Counted from the first letter of the stretch, positions 1 to 8,460 are shown. The stretch is DNA of 64,000 bases from Planktothricoides raciborskii GIHE-MW2 (GCF_040564635.1 NZ_CP159837.1:3707001-3771000); one strand, 5' to 3'. A program made the numbers and translations. The notes: a model not told the origin generated them from the letters alone.

Positions 1-2
1 CC

Positions 3-953
3 CAGGAACTCTCGCAAGCCAATGAACAACTGCAACGGCAAGAACTGCATTTAAGAGAAAAAGCTGAATCTCTTGCCCAAACTTTACGGCAACTGAAACA
101 AACCCAAGCCCAACTAATTCAAAATGAAAAAATGACCAGTTTGGGGCAATTAGTCGCCGGAATTGCCCACGAAATTAACAACCCAGTCAGTTTTATTTAT
201 AGTAACCTCCAGCCCGCCCAAGAATATTTCCGCGATTTAATCGAACTGATATCTCTTTATCAAGAAAGATACCCAGAACCAGAGGCAGAAATTATTGAGT
301 TTGAAGAAGGAATTGATTTAGAATTTATCCAGACAGATTGCTTGAAACTTTTGGAATCAATGCAATTTGGTGCCGATCGCATCCAAAAAATTGTGTTAAG
401 TCTCCGCAATTTTTCCCGCTTAGACGAATCCGCACTTAAGTTAGTAGATATCCATGAAGGAATTGAAAGCACCCTGTTGATTCTGCAACATCGTCTTGAG
501 GGTTTTAACGCTGATAAAACCAGCGGCAGTAATCATCAGCCCATTGAGGTGATTAAATCTTACAGTGTTCTGCCCAAAGTTGAATGTTTTGCCGGGGAAA
601 TTAATCAGGTTTTGATGAATATTTTAACCAATGCGATCGATGCTATTGAAGAATGCAATCCACCAAAAGAAGGCCAGATCAAAATTAAAACTAGCTTGTT
701 AGAAGATGAGCGCGTGTTGGTAGCGATCGCGGACAAAGGTGGAGGGATTGATGTCGCTACGCAATCGCAAATCTTTGACCCATTTTTCACTACAAAACCC
801 GTCGGTCAAGGGACGGGATTGGGGCTTTATGTTTGCTATGAAACAATCGTCAACAAGCATCATGGGGATTTAATTTGTCGCTCAGAATTAGGGGTGGGAA
901 CTACTATAGAAATTATTCTGCCTATTCGCCACATTCCCGAAAAAAAGGGGTAG
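3..953 (+). CDS. Sensor histidine kinase, C-terminal part (5' end outside the window)
   Basis: The reading frame is open to the window edge, so this is the C-terminal part of a longer kinase. A glutamine-rich coiled coil leads into the H-box GIAHEINNP (His codon 168-170), followed by the N-box NILTNAIDAIEE and the G-boxes DKGGGID and GTGLGLYV of a GHKL ATPase. This is the Rpp/NtrB-like class common in cyanobacteria, which autophosphorylates on the His and passes phosphate to a response regulator. Sensor domains and partner are not visible. The catalytic core closely resembles that of the complete kinase at 34139-36925. An internal ATG at 132 is unlikely to be the start because the coiled coil continues upstream of it. 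Confidence 0.93.
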   Translation, partial: QELSQANEQLQRQELHLREKAESLAQTLRQLKQTQAQLIQNEKMTSLGQLVAGIAHEINNPVSFIYSNLQPAQEYFRDLIELISLYQERYPEPEAEIIEFEEGIDLEFIQTDCLKLLESMQFGADRIQKIVLSLRNFSRLDESALKLVDIHEGIESTLLILQHRLEGFNADKTSGSNHQPIEVIKSYSVLPKVECFAGEINQVLMNILTNAIDAIEECNPPKEGQIKIKTSLLEDERVLVAIADKGGGIDVATQSQIFDPFFTTKPVGQGTGLGLYVCYETIVNKHHGDLICRSELGVGTTIEIILPIRHIPEKKG

Positions 954-1007
954 GGTGGGTTAGACCCGCCGGTAATTTTAGCAACTAACAGATAACTTTC
1001 CCGTTGA

Positions 1008-2258
1008 TTACTGAATGGGAAAACCAGGAATGAGGCGATCAATTTCTGCCATTAACTGCATAGTTTCTTTCAGGGCGATCGCAATTTTTTGATAATGCAA
1101 AACCTCATCAAAAGATAAAATACGGCTGGCTTTCTTACGGTCTTTCAGCCATTTATCTAAAACCTGATAACCGCCAATCTTAAAATCCCACAATTCCGGG
1201 GTAATCCCAGCAAAATAGCGAGTTTTATTAATATAAACCCGCTGTTCTTTAGCTTGGTAAGTTACCTCCGTCACGGCATTATCCCCCTCACCACCAACTT
1301 TGGTAATTAATTTATTGAGTTTTTTGGATTTCATTAAATGTAAATTGACTAATTCCTCCCCTTTTGTCCCCAAGTCTCTAAATAATTGGTCATTGCTGGT
1401 TAAAGGAACGCGGGGAAAGTCGATTTTCAGAAATTCGGCATAGCGTTGGCGATAGGTAGGACTGTGGAAAATCCCGTAAATATAGTAAAAAATGGCTTCT
1501 GGGGTGGGGACGTAGCCCAGTTTTTCTCGAATAGCTTCCAAAAATCCTTTAGAAAGATTGGCGGATTTTTCAACGAAAAGATTCCCTTGTTGATTTTGCG
1601 TATCAGGATAGGTATAGAGGGGAAAAACAAAACCATTATTTGATGTTTTGGGTGACATACAGATTACTTCTACAATACTAGAAGCAACTTGTGCATGAGC
1701 AAACGTTTCCCCTTTGGTTAGTCGCGATGTTATCAGAGCAAGATTATTCCCAGCCAGCAGATGCCTCATCACTTCAGAACGCGGCATACAAATAAAACCT
1801 CTTGTTTGTCCTGTGTAGTAAGTAAACCTAACATCAAAAGGGCGATATAATACGGAAACAATTTTATCATTTTCTATTGGACTACGGTTTAAATCTTTTT
1901 GAGCCAGGTCAACTTTCCAGTCTCGTGCATCTTTCCCAAGATTATATTTATTTCGTGCTGTTTCAACCGGGAGAGAGGCAAAGTCTGTCACCGTATCCAT
2001 CACTTCCTGCGATGACCATTTGATTGTTAAACTATCCCTAGCGGTGACAATTCCCACAGAATTGACCGGCATGATTTCAGTAATTTTCCAGCCCTGATTA
2101 TATTCACCTAATAAATCAGTATCTTGGGGAATAAACAGATAAAATGGCGATTGGGGATTGAGTTCTGTCCAATCAACTGTGGTGACATCATGTTCTTCCA
2201 GATAGCGATACTTATTTTCTCGCGAACCGTAAACATGGGCGTGATAAATTTTAGTCAT
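1008..2258 (-). CDS. Type IIG/ISP restriction-modification specificity half, copy 1
   Basis: A 416-residue protein that looks like the C-terminal target-recognition part of a type IIG/ISP restriction-modification enzyme (type ISP C-terminal specificity domain). It begins MTKIYHAHVYGSREN, a segment that in full-length enzymes lies inside the polypeptide just after the methylase domain. Residues 1-50 and about 206-416 are nearly identical to the second copy at 6007-7248, whereas residues 50-205, the presumed DNA-recognition segment, are different. It lies 9 bp after hicA in a tight minus-strand operon whose first gene is the nuclease-methylase half (3552-5408). It has its own ATG, so it may act as a separate specificity subunit; alternatively it is a stranded fragment. 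DNA just downstream (about 951-1000) resembles that downstream of copy 2. Confidence 0.85.
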   Translation of the reverse strand: MTKIYHAHVYGSRENKYRYLEEHDVTTVDWTELNPQSPFYLFIPQDTDLLGEYNQGWKITEIMPVNSVGIVTARDSLTIKWSSQEVMDTVTDFASLPVETARNKYNLGKDARDWKVDLAQKDLNRSPIENDKIVSVLYRPFDVRFTYYTGQTRGFICMPRSEVMRHLLAGNNLALITSRLTKGETFAHAQVASSIVEVICMSPKTSNNGFVFPLYTYPDTQNQQGNLFVEKSANLSKGFLEAIREKLGYVPTPEAIFYYIYGIFHSPTYRQRYAEFLKIDFPRVPLTSNDQLFRDLGTKGEELVNLHLMKSKKLNKLITKVGGEGDNAVTEVTYQAKEQRVYINKTRYFAGITPELWDFKIGGYQVLDKWLKDRKKASRILSFDEVLHYQKIAIALKETMQLMAEIDRLIPGFPIQ

Positions 2259-2267
2259 AGTAATTTT

Positions 2268-2492
2268 CTACTCGGTTTTCCATTCTGTTTCTGGAATATT
2301 GGCACTGACCATAATGTTGCGTAAAGTACCAATGGGGAGGTTTCGTCCTTTATGATAAGGAACGATTACCTGAAGTTGATCTTCGATATTTCGCCACTTG
2401 CGATGACTGCCTTTTTGAGACACTAATTCAAACCCATATTGTGCTAAGATGCGCTCTACATCATCAGCATTCATTTGTCGAATGCGAGTCAT
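2268..2492 (-). CDS. hicA: HicA-family toxin (mRNA interferase)
   Basis: A 74-residue protein of the HicA/YcfA family, small double-stranded-RNA-binding-like mRNA interferases. The conserved core is visible: KGSHRKWRN with the catalytic-type His, a strand resembling VIVPYHKGRNLPIGTL, and a C-terminal helix. Its start overlaps the hicB stop by 4 bp, so translation is probably coupled. Order hicB-hicA is the reverse of the classical hicA-hicB but is common in cyanobacteria. The pair sits inside the restriction-modification operon, directly before the specificity half, so its loss would be linked to loss of the R-M genes. Family assignment is strong; toxicity is inferred. Confidence 0.9.
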   Translation of the reverse strand: MTRIRQMNADDVERILAQYGFELVSQKGSHRKWRNIEDQLQVIVPYHKGRNLPIGTLRNIMVSANIPETEWKTE

Positions 2493-2692
2493 CCCACCGA
2501 TACCTCTCTTAAAACCGCACCTGATTTAAGTTCAATCGTATCGGGTTCTAAATAAAGCGCGATCGCTTCCCGAATATTTTCTAAAGCTTCTGATTCAGTT
2601 TCTCCTGCTGACACACAACCGGGCAATTCTGGACACCAAACCGCCCAATCACCTGTTTCCGAGTCGAGTTCTAGAATGACACGCCATTTCAT
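2489..2692 (-). CDS. hicB: HicB-family antitoxin
   Basis: A 67-residue HicB-like antitoxin with the typical partial RNase-H-like fold: strands around VILELDSETGDW, then the signature WCPELPGCVSAGETESEAL followed by a helix. It lacks an obvious C-terminal DNA-binding extension, so autoregulation may need another factor. It precedes and overlaps hicA by 4 bp and neutralises that toxin by analogy with the family. It lies 51 bp after the PIN-domain gene in the same operon. Confidence 0.9.
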   Translation of the reverse strand: MKWRVILELDSETGDWAVWCPELPGCVSAGETESEALENIREAIALYLEPDTIELKSGAVLREVSVG

Positions 2693-2743
2693 ATTCTTTA
2701 CTCTGTTAAAAATTGGTTAATTTTGAACCATTATAGCAATATT

Positions 2744-3205
2744 TTAAGTTGATGTTGTGGGATTGTACCAACTTTCTATAGGTAAATCCCGCACGGTTTG
2801 AATCCGCTGAAAGTCGCTATCCGCAGACACCAAAATTAAATTGTGTTGCAGGGCGATCGCGGCAATCCATAGATCATTTTGACTGACTCCCAGATCGATT
2901 AGTCGAGTTCTTCGGCGTTTACTTTTCTCTTTTGGCCCAAAACGTCGCATCAACTCTGCCTGAACTGCGCCATAAATTTTAGCAGTGCTTGAGTCGATCG
3001 CATAGATGAATATATTCTGCAAAAATTTTTCGACTAGCTGAAGATTATTCTGCTGATTTTGAGAATTTTCGGCCATATAAATCAATTCAGCTTGTACAAT
3101 GACACAAGTTGAAACCTGCGCTTGACCGAGGGCTGATAACTGAGCGATAATATCAGGCTGATGCTGAATAGCTAAACTACAGTGATTGGTATCTAATAAA
3201 TACAT
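2744..3205 (-). CDS. PIN-domain toxin (VapC-like ribonuclease)
   Basis: A 153-residue PIN-domain protein. Acidic residues expected for the metal-binding site are visible: D5 in MYLLDTNHCSL, E40 in VIVQAELIYM, the Asp of SQNDLWIAAIAL near residue 111 and the Asp residues of LVSADSDF near the C-terminus. Such proteins cleave RNA as toxins of type II systems. The gene starts 14 bp after a small antitoxin-like gene, its probable partner. Both are embedded between the methylase half and hicBA. The RRRTRLIDLGVS loop before the third acidic residue is typical of the FitB/VapC branch. Confidence 0.88.
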   Translation of the reverse strand: MYLLDTNHCSLAIQHQPDIIAQLSALGQAQVSTCVIVQAELIYMAENSQNQQNNLQLVEKFLQNIFIYAIDSSTAKIYGAVQAELMRRFGPKEKSKRRRTRLIDLGVSQNDLWIAAIALQHNLILVSADSDFQRIQTVRDLPIESWYNPTTST

Positions 3206-3219
3206 AAAATTTCTTAGTC

Positions 3220-3537
3220 TTATTTCAATTCTTCCGTCTCATTGTCATCAGTAGCAATATAGAACTTGCTCCGAGATTGATGGACTAACTCTAAACATTC
3301 ATCAAAGTCATCCCCCTGCCATTGACCAATGTTTTCCAGGGTGTTTAAAATTGATGCGGCAGTAGAAGGCTTAGGTTTTACTATGGATGAATCAGAAGAC
3401 CGGGACTTGAGAAAAAGCAGAAATTCTAAGGCGATCGCCAATATTTCATCCGGTGTTTGTTCAATTTCTTGGCGCAATTGTTCTTTAACCGACACTGGGT
3501 TAGATTCAGGGTTGGTGATAATTTCTTGAGTTTCCAT
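3220..3537 (-). CDS. Antitoxin-like protein, partner of PIN toxin
   Basis: A small acidic protein with a helical N-terminal core (EQLRQEIEQTPDEILAIALE, then FLLFLK) like DUF2281-type antitoxins, and a disordered acidic C-terminus likely to bind the PIN toxin 14 bp downstream. A longer frame starts at 3552 in a TAATG overlap with the methylase stop, but the ATG at 3537 has a strong GGAGG ribosome site 8 nt upstream, so 3537 is the preferred start (105 residues). The family match is approximate; the role is inferred mainly from pairing with the toxin. Confidence 0.72.
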   Translation of the reverse strand: METQEIITNPESNPVSVKEQLRQEIEQTPDEILAIALEFLLFLKSRSSDSSIVKPKPSTAASILNTLENIGQWQGDDFDECLELVHQSRSKFYIATDDNETEELK

Positions 3538-3551
3538 AAATCTTTCCTCCA

Positions 3552-5408
3552 TTAGCTTGGCGATTTGGGATATTTTACCATTATAGCAACGGCCACCCCT
3601 TGCTGAATGTCAAACACATTCTTATCCTGTGAACCATCGGGGGCTACTTCTTTTTTCTTACTATTCCCATGCAAGTCTAGCAGATAGATTTTGTCAAAGG
3701 TTTTTGCTAAACTTTGACGCATTCCCCGAAAAGTAGGGTTATCTAAATAACCATGATTGGTAATAAAAGCGAGAATACCAGAACCAGTTTGATCAATCCG
3801 CCATTGCCCAAACCGGATAAATTTTACATAGTCATCTTGTAACCATTTGGGATTTTTTTCGTCTAAAGGTTTGCCATCCACAAAATAATAATCTTTGATT
3901 AATCCGGCAATCCATTCGCTTTTATTGGCAGAATGTCCAGCATAAGGGGGATTTCCTAACACTACCATTACCGGGGCATCCCGTTTAATTGAGGAGGCTT
4001 CGTTGGCTTCTTGGGCAACAAATTGACCGAATAAAATATCGGATTTTTTCATGGCTTCATCCAAGGTATTGGTTAAATAGATGCCTAACCGTTGTTTGTG
4101 GGTAAACTTGTAGCCTAATTCCTGAAGTTGTAGCCCTAATTTCAGATGCGCGATCGCATAAGGTGCCATCAACAACTCAAACCCAAATAATCGATTGAGT
4201 AAATTTTCCCGGACATAACTATCCCACTGAGAAGCCATGCCAATATCGGCTAAATTGCGGTAAATCTGCTTAATCACCGCATATAAAAACGTGCCGGTTC
4301 CCGTTGCCGGATCGAGAATTTGCACTCTGGGCTGTTGGGTTTTGCTATCTTTAGCCGTATCCGCTAAACCTAACGGTAAATCAAAATCTTCTTTGAGGAT
4401 AGCATCCACAGAACGGACAATAAAAGATACTACTGATTCAGGAGTATAATAAACCCCGCGACTTTTACGCAATTTGGCATTATATGCCGCCAAAAATGTC
4501 TCATAAAAATGCACTACGGGGTCTTCTTGTTGTTGGCCAAAATTTTCTAGAATGCTGCCCATATCTACTTGGGACAACAATTGCACCAAATCATCGATCG
4601 CCCAATCAATCTGACTCAGTGCATCGGTTTCCACAATGGTATTAAATAATCGCTTTAAAAATGGATTGGTTGCCGGAATATAAGTCCCTGCGGTGCGTCG
4701 AGTAAACTTGTCAGCCGTTGGATTTTGAGTATGACCAACTCTAGCCGCAAATAGCCCATAAGAAATTGTTTGAGCATACATATCGGCAAAGTCAGAATCA
4801 TTTAAATCGGGCAATAATACCTCGCTAAATCCCTGTTTTAATTGATGTAATTCACCAGATTTTTGTTGTTTTTCTGCTTCTAATTCCATCGCCGTTGTCA
4901 CCGCTAACCGAATCGCCTTGGTTAACCGAGCCATTTGTTCCGCTAATTGTTCAGGGCTACTAATAATTTCGCCCGAATAATTGAGAAACTGCTCCAGTAA
5001 TGCGGCTACTTGATCGGGGGATTTTAATGTCAGCTTTTGCTCATTTTTTTCGGCTAAAACCTCCTTGAGTCTTGGCTGACCGTTCACATACCAGCGAAAT
5101 TCTAAATAATTGGTTAAGATTAGATTGGGAAAAGCTTCTCGATAGCGTTGTAATTGCTCCGTTTTTTCTACTTGATCTAAATCTAAATCAATATCTTTGG
5201 CCTCAATATAACCGACCAGTAATTCTCGACGGTTAACCGTAAAATCGGGAACTCCTGCTTTATTCCCGGTTTCTTCAATGACCGCATCAATTCCTCGATC
5301 GCGATCGTCGATCAAGTTTTTTAATGCCGGATAATGGCTGCGTTCGCTACCTTTTTGTAGATTCTTTTGAATCGATTTGAGATAAGCATCAAAAGAGATA
5401 GTGGGCAT
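3552..5408 (-). CDS. Type IIG/ISP restriction-modification nuclease-methylase half
   Basis: A 618-residue protein with an N-terminal PD-(D/E)xK nuclease-like segment (PDFTV with D55, then YIEAKD with E69 and K71), a helical connector, and a gamma-class N6-adenine methylase. Methylase motif I is DPATGTGTF starting at D366 and motif IV is NPPY at 486-489. This is the order of type IIG/ISP enzymes, but the protein stops shortly after QGVAVAIMVKY, where full-length relatives continue into the specificity domain. That missing part is encoded separately at 1008-2258 and again at 6007-7248 (together about 1030 residues, a normal length). Four toxin-antitoxin genes follow directly. Whether the halves reassociate is inference. 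Confidence 0.88.
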   Translation of the reverse strand: MPTISFDAYLKSIQKNLQKGSERSHYPALKNLIDDRDRGIDAVIEETGNKAGVPDFTVNRRELLVGYIEAKDIDLDLDQVEKTEQLQRYREAFPNLILTNYLEFRWYVNGQPRLKEVLAEKNEQKLTLKSPDQVAALLEQFLNYSGEIISSPEQLAEQMARLTKAIRLAVTTAMELEAEKQQKSGELHQLKQGFSEVLLPDLNDSDFADMYAQTISYGLFAARVGHTQNPTADKFTRRTAGTYIPATNPFLKRLFNTIVETDALSQIDWAIDDLVQLLSQVDMGSILENFGQQQEDPVVHFYETFLAAYNAKLRKSRGVYYTPESVVSFIVRSVDAILKEDFDLPLGLADTAKDSKTQQPRVQILDPATGTGTFLYAVIKQIYRNLADIGMASQWDSYVRENLLNRLFGFELLMAPYAIAHLKLGLQLQELGYKFTHKQRLGIYLTNTLDEAMKKSDILFGQFVAQEANEASSIKRDAPVMVVLGNPPYAGHSANKSEWIAGLIKDYYFVDGKPLDEKNPKWLQDDYVKFIRFGQWRIDQTGSGILAFITNHGYLDNPTFRGMRQSLAKTFDKIYLLDLHGNSKKKEVAPDGSQDKNVFDIQQGVAVAIMVKYPKSPS

Positions 5409-5642
5409 TGAATTAATTTCCTATTTTGGTGATTGGCCGCAAACTGAAAAAAAGGCGATCGCGGGGGCAGGCTTTTACCGGCTTCTAATCTATCATATAT
5501 CTGGGGTCGTGCTTGCCCCGAATAAAATCATCTATCCTATAATCATCTATCATAAAGTCATAAACATATAGTAAAGCGAGTAAAGCGCGAATCATAAAGC
5601 GGAAAGTCAACGGGCTGAACGGTTAGCCGCCCAACTTCGATC

Positions 5643-5730
5643 TGCCGGACTATAACCGGAGGAATAGTTATTAGTTATTAGTTATTAGTTATTTGGAGTT
5701 TTTCACAAATAACTAATAACTGATAATCTG
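5643..5730. repeat. Left direct repeat flanking specificity cassette 2
   Basis: Contains GCCGGACTATAACCGGAGG followed by TTATTAGTTATTAG runs and an inverted AATAACTAATAAC. A similar stretch in the same orientation lies at 7498-7597, so the second specificity half is bracketed by direct repeats. Confidence 0.6.
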
Positions 5731-5734
5731 ATAA

Positions 5735-5805
5735 TTAGGACTTACGCAACGACTCTATATATAGGGTATTGGTGCGTTACTGCTCGGAACAACACCCTAC
5801 CGATA
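5735..5805. repeat. Dispersed repeat, inverted copy at 33999-34070
   Basis: The first 36 bases (beginning TTAGGACTTACGCAACGA) match the reverse complement of 34035-34070 at 35 of 36 positions, and the end ACACCCTACCGATA also matches. The middle differs. It resembles the remnant of a small insertion element. Confidence 0.7.
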
Positions 5806-6006
5806 TCTAATTATTGAAAAATGTCCGCTATATAGAGGTAGGGTGGGTTAGGTACGCCGGTAATTTTGACAACAAACAGATAACTTTTGATTCGTGCCTA
5901 TACCCAGCGACTGAGATGTATCGGATACATTAAACCAAGCCGCAACGGTGACGATAAAATATTCCCATTTGAGAGACTTAGCTACAAGTTTAGTCGTGTC
6001 AGTTCA

Positions 6007-7248
6007 TCAATGAATGGGAAAACCGGGAATGAGGCGATCGATTTCTGCCATTAACTGCATGGTTTCTTTCAGGGCAACCAAAATTTTTTGATAATGCAAC
6101 ACCTCATCAAAAGATAAAATCCGGTTGGCTTTCTTACGGTCTTTCAGCCATTTGTCTAAAACCTGATAACCGCCAATCTTAAAATCCCACAATTCCGGGG
6201 CGATGCCTTCAAAATAACGGGTTTTATTAATATAAACCCGCTGTTCTTTAGCTTGGTAAGTTACCTCCGTCACTGCATTATCCCCCTCACCGCCAACTTT
6301 GGTGATTAATTTATTGAGTTTCTTGGATTTCATTAAATGTAAATTGACTAATTCCTCCCCTTTTGTCCCCAAGTCTCTAAATAATTGGTCATTGCTGGTT
6401 AAAGGAATGCGGGGAAAGTCGATTTTCAGAAATTCGGCATAGCGTTGGCGATAGGTAGGACTGTGTAAAATCCCGTAAATATAGTAAAAAATCGCTTCTG
6501 GGGTGGGCAGATAACCCAGTTTTTCTCGAATCGCTGTCAAGAAATCTGAAGAAAGGTTAGGAGATTTTTCAGAAAATAAATTACCTTGTTCATTTTGAGT
6601 ATCGGGATAGGTGTATAGGGGAAAAACTTGATTTCCTTCTCGACTTGTAGTGGATAATACACAACTTTCTGCTGGAACATCTGAGCACCACACATGATGA
6701 AAACCAATAGTTGCTTGTTGTCTTGAGCAAAGCAATGATAAATTTTCTTTAACCATATTTTGTTGTAATACGGTTCTAGGGTAATCCATTGCCACTGTAC
6801 TGTAGTAACAAGGTCGCCAATCAAAAGGACGATAAAGGCAATTAATCAGACCTGTTTCCCAATTTTCATCTGCACGAATTTGCGTTCTAGCAGTCTCTAC
6901 TTGCCAATCTCTATTATCTTTGATGTTATATTTATGCTTGATTTCATCATTAGAGAATTTCCGATCTCTAAAATCTTGAAATCTTTGTCTAAGTATCTCG
7001 CGATCGAAATCAATGGCAAAATGATCTCTATGAGTTTGAAAGCCTAGAGTATTAACGGTAAAAATTTTAGGTATTTCCCAATAATTATCATATTCTAATC
7101 TTAAATCAGTATTTTGGGGAATAAACAGATAAAATGGCGATTGGGGATTGAGTTCTTGCCAATCAACTGTGGTGACATCATGTTCTTCCAGATAGCGATA
7201 CTTATCTTCTCGTGAACCGTAAAGATGGGCGTGATAAATTTTAGTCAT
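6007..7248 (-). CDS. Type IIG/ISP restriction-modification specificity half, copy 2
   Basis: A 413-residue homologue of the protein at 1008-2258. Its first 50 residues and last 210 residues are almost identical to copy 1, also at DNA level, while the central 150 residues are unrelated in sequence. This is the pattern expected of alternative target-recognition domains exchanged between conserved ends. The methylase half lies about 600 bp downstream on the same strand, and only a short remnant of a methylase tail remains upstream (7271-7447). The second cassette is flanked by direct repeats. It may be a silent specificity cassette, an alternative subunit, or the remnant of a second complete system. 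Confidence 0.83.
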   Translation of the reverse strand: MTKIYHAHLYGSREDKYRYLEEHDVTTVDWQELNPQSPFYLFIPQNTDLRLEYDNYWEIPKIFTVNTLGFQTHRDHFAIDFDREILRQRFQDFRDRKFSNDEIKHKYNIKDNRDWQVETARTQIRADENWETGLINCLYRPFDWRPCYYSTVAMDYPRTVLQQNMVKENLSLLCSRQQATIGFHHVWCSDVPAESCVLSTTSREGNQVFPLYTYPDTQNEQGNLFSEKSPNLSSDFLTAIREKLGYLPTPEAIFYYIYGILHSPTYRQRYAEFLKIDFPRIPLTSNDQLFRDLGTKGEELVNLHLMKSKKLNKLITKVGGEGDNAVTEVTYQAKEQRVYINKTRYFEGIAPELWDFKIGGYQVLDKWLKDRKKANRILSFDEVLHYQKILVALKETMQLMAEIDRLIPGFPIH

Positions 7249-7270
7249 AGTAATTTATTAAGAAAATACA

Positions 7271-7447
7271 TTAAGAAAATAGTTGGTTAATTAGCTCGTC
7301 ACGAGTAAGCTCAAAATGAGTTTCAATATCTCGTAAAATTGCGCTGAGAGTACCAATATCATCGAAACCAATATCTCTAAGTTTAGTTTTTCGTCTTTGG
7401 CTTTGCTCTTTTCATATCCCATATTTTACCATTATAGCCACCGCTAC
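7271..7447 (-). pseudogene. Remnant of a methylase-half C-terminus before specificity copy 2
   Basis: The minus strand encodes VAVAIMVKYGI and then a stop. The 18 bases coding AIMVKY are identical to the end of the methylase half at 3552-5408. The same frame continues after the stop for about 45 codons (including RDIGFDDIGTLSAIL) to a stop at 7271, 22 bp before specificity copy 2. The continuation is not recognised. The simplest reading is that a second nuclease-methylase gene once preceded copy 2 and was deleted. Confidence 0.6.
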
Positions 7448-7497
7448 TGATTTTGTGCTGCCTGACGACCCTGTGGATAGTATCAATCAACCAGCGA

Positions 7498-7597
7498 TCG
7501 CCGGACTAGAACCAGAAGCATATTTATGGGTTATTATTTATTATTTATTAGTTATTAGTTATTTGGAGGTTTTCAGAAATAACTAATAACCAATAAT
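7498..7597. repeat. Right direct repeat flanking specificity cassette 2
   Basis: Contains GCCGGACTAGAACCAGAAGC, then TTATTAGTTATTAG and an inverted AATAACTAATAAC, matching 5643-5730 in order and orientation. Confidence 0.6.
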
Positions 7598-7603
7598 TTG
7601 AAG

Positions 7604-8167
7604 TTACTGAAAAATATCCGCGATCGCGATCGCCAAACCAGGAAGTAATGGCGAAGCTAAAGTATCCCCATCTAACAAAGTATTAACTCGCTGAAGTTGG
7701 GCATCATGGCGACGATAGATATCGAGGGTTTTCAGTCGCCAATTCACAATCCAATATTCTTGCACTCCATAAATAGAATAGAGTTTTAACTTTACCTCTT
7801 TATCTCGTTGTTCATTGGTTTCTCCTTCCGAGAGAATTTCTACCACAATTTCCGGGGCAACAATCAAATGTCCCGCGTCGTCCACCCCCACCGCCAAACG
7901 CTCTTTGCTAATCCAAACTAAATCGGGAATTACTGCATCAGTGGGGCTAAAAATTAACCCTGGGGTTTGGATTGGTTTACCTAGTTTAGTTTGTCTAGAC
8001 CAGCGTTCTAGTTCAAACTGAATGTTACCAATGGCACTTTGATGCCGAATATGGGGGGCACGAGTCACGAATAGTTCTCCATCTATAATTTCATAACGTT
8101 TCCATCCGCCATCATCAGGCATGGCGTCAAGGTCTCTGGTTGTCCAGCGTAGTAAGTTAGCGACCAT
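7604..8167 (-). CDS. Uma2-family putative endonuclease
   Basis: A 187-residue Uma2 (DUF820) protein, the PD-(D/E)xK-like family massively expanded in cyanobacteria. The expected acidic site is visible: VIPDLVWISKERL, then PEIVVEILSEGE and a downstream RDKEVKLKLY with the conserved Lys. The family's biological role is unknown; nuclease activity is predicted from the fold only. A short copy of its 3' end (coding A-E-I-F-Q-stop on the minus strand) recurs at about 8299-8330, upstream of its start, suggesting that a tandem Uma2 gene was lost. Confidence 0.88.
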   Translation of the reverse strand: MVANLLRWTTRDLDAMPDDGGWKRYEIIDGELFVTRAPHIRHQSAIGNIQFELERWSRQTKLGKPIQTPGLIFSPTDAVIPDLVWISKERLAVGVDDAGHLIVAPEIVVEILSEGETNEQRDKEVKLKLYSIYGVQEYWIVNWRLKTLDIYRRHDAQLQRVNTLLDGDTLASPLLPGLAIAIADIFQ

Positions 8168-8423
8168 TGCAGTTTACCGTTGAGTCTATTTCTATTTTAA
8201 TCACTTATTTTACCGATCGCACTAGAGATCGCTCTTGGGTGACTAATAAATTGAAAAAAAGCGATCGCCATATTGAGAAATATCTGTGGTTTATTTCATT
8301 GAAGTTACTGGAAAATCTCCGCGATCGCTTAAGCCGCGATCACCTAAAATCAGTAATTGTTCTTACGATCGCCCCATCATAAAGTGGAAGAAAATCTAAA
8401 GATTATGGTATTTGACCCATGTT

Positions 8424-8439
8424 TTTGACTTAAGTCAAA
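8424..8439. promoter_or_regulatory. Perfect 16-bp palindrome, candidate CRP/FNR-family operator for hcp
   Basis: TTTGACTTAAGTCAAA is its own reverse complement. The half-site TTGAC-N4-GTCAA resembles FNR/DNR/NtcA-type boxes, which control hcp in other bacteria. Its centre lies about 41.5 bp before a start site predicted from the -10-like TAAAAT at 8461-8466, the usual position for class II activation. The regulator is not in the window. Confidence 0.55.
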
Positions 8440-8460
8440 CCATTGGCAATTTCCTGGCCT

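Larger units (their letters stand above)
5409..6006. other. Intergenic region with repeats between R-M cassettes
   Basis: No convincing gene. It holds a short direct repeat (about 5643-5730) also found at 7498-7597, a 70-bp dispersed element at 5735-5805, and about 5839-5885, which resembles the DNA downstream of specificity copy 1 (948-1000). Confidence 0.7.

Noticed and set aside
8167-8382. 71-residue plus-strand ORF upstream of hcp
   Set aside because: Contains HIP1-rich repeat DNA and a Uma2 tail remnant; no family resemblance.
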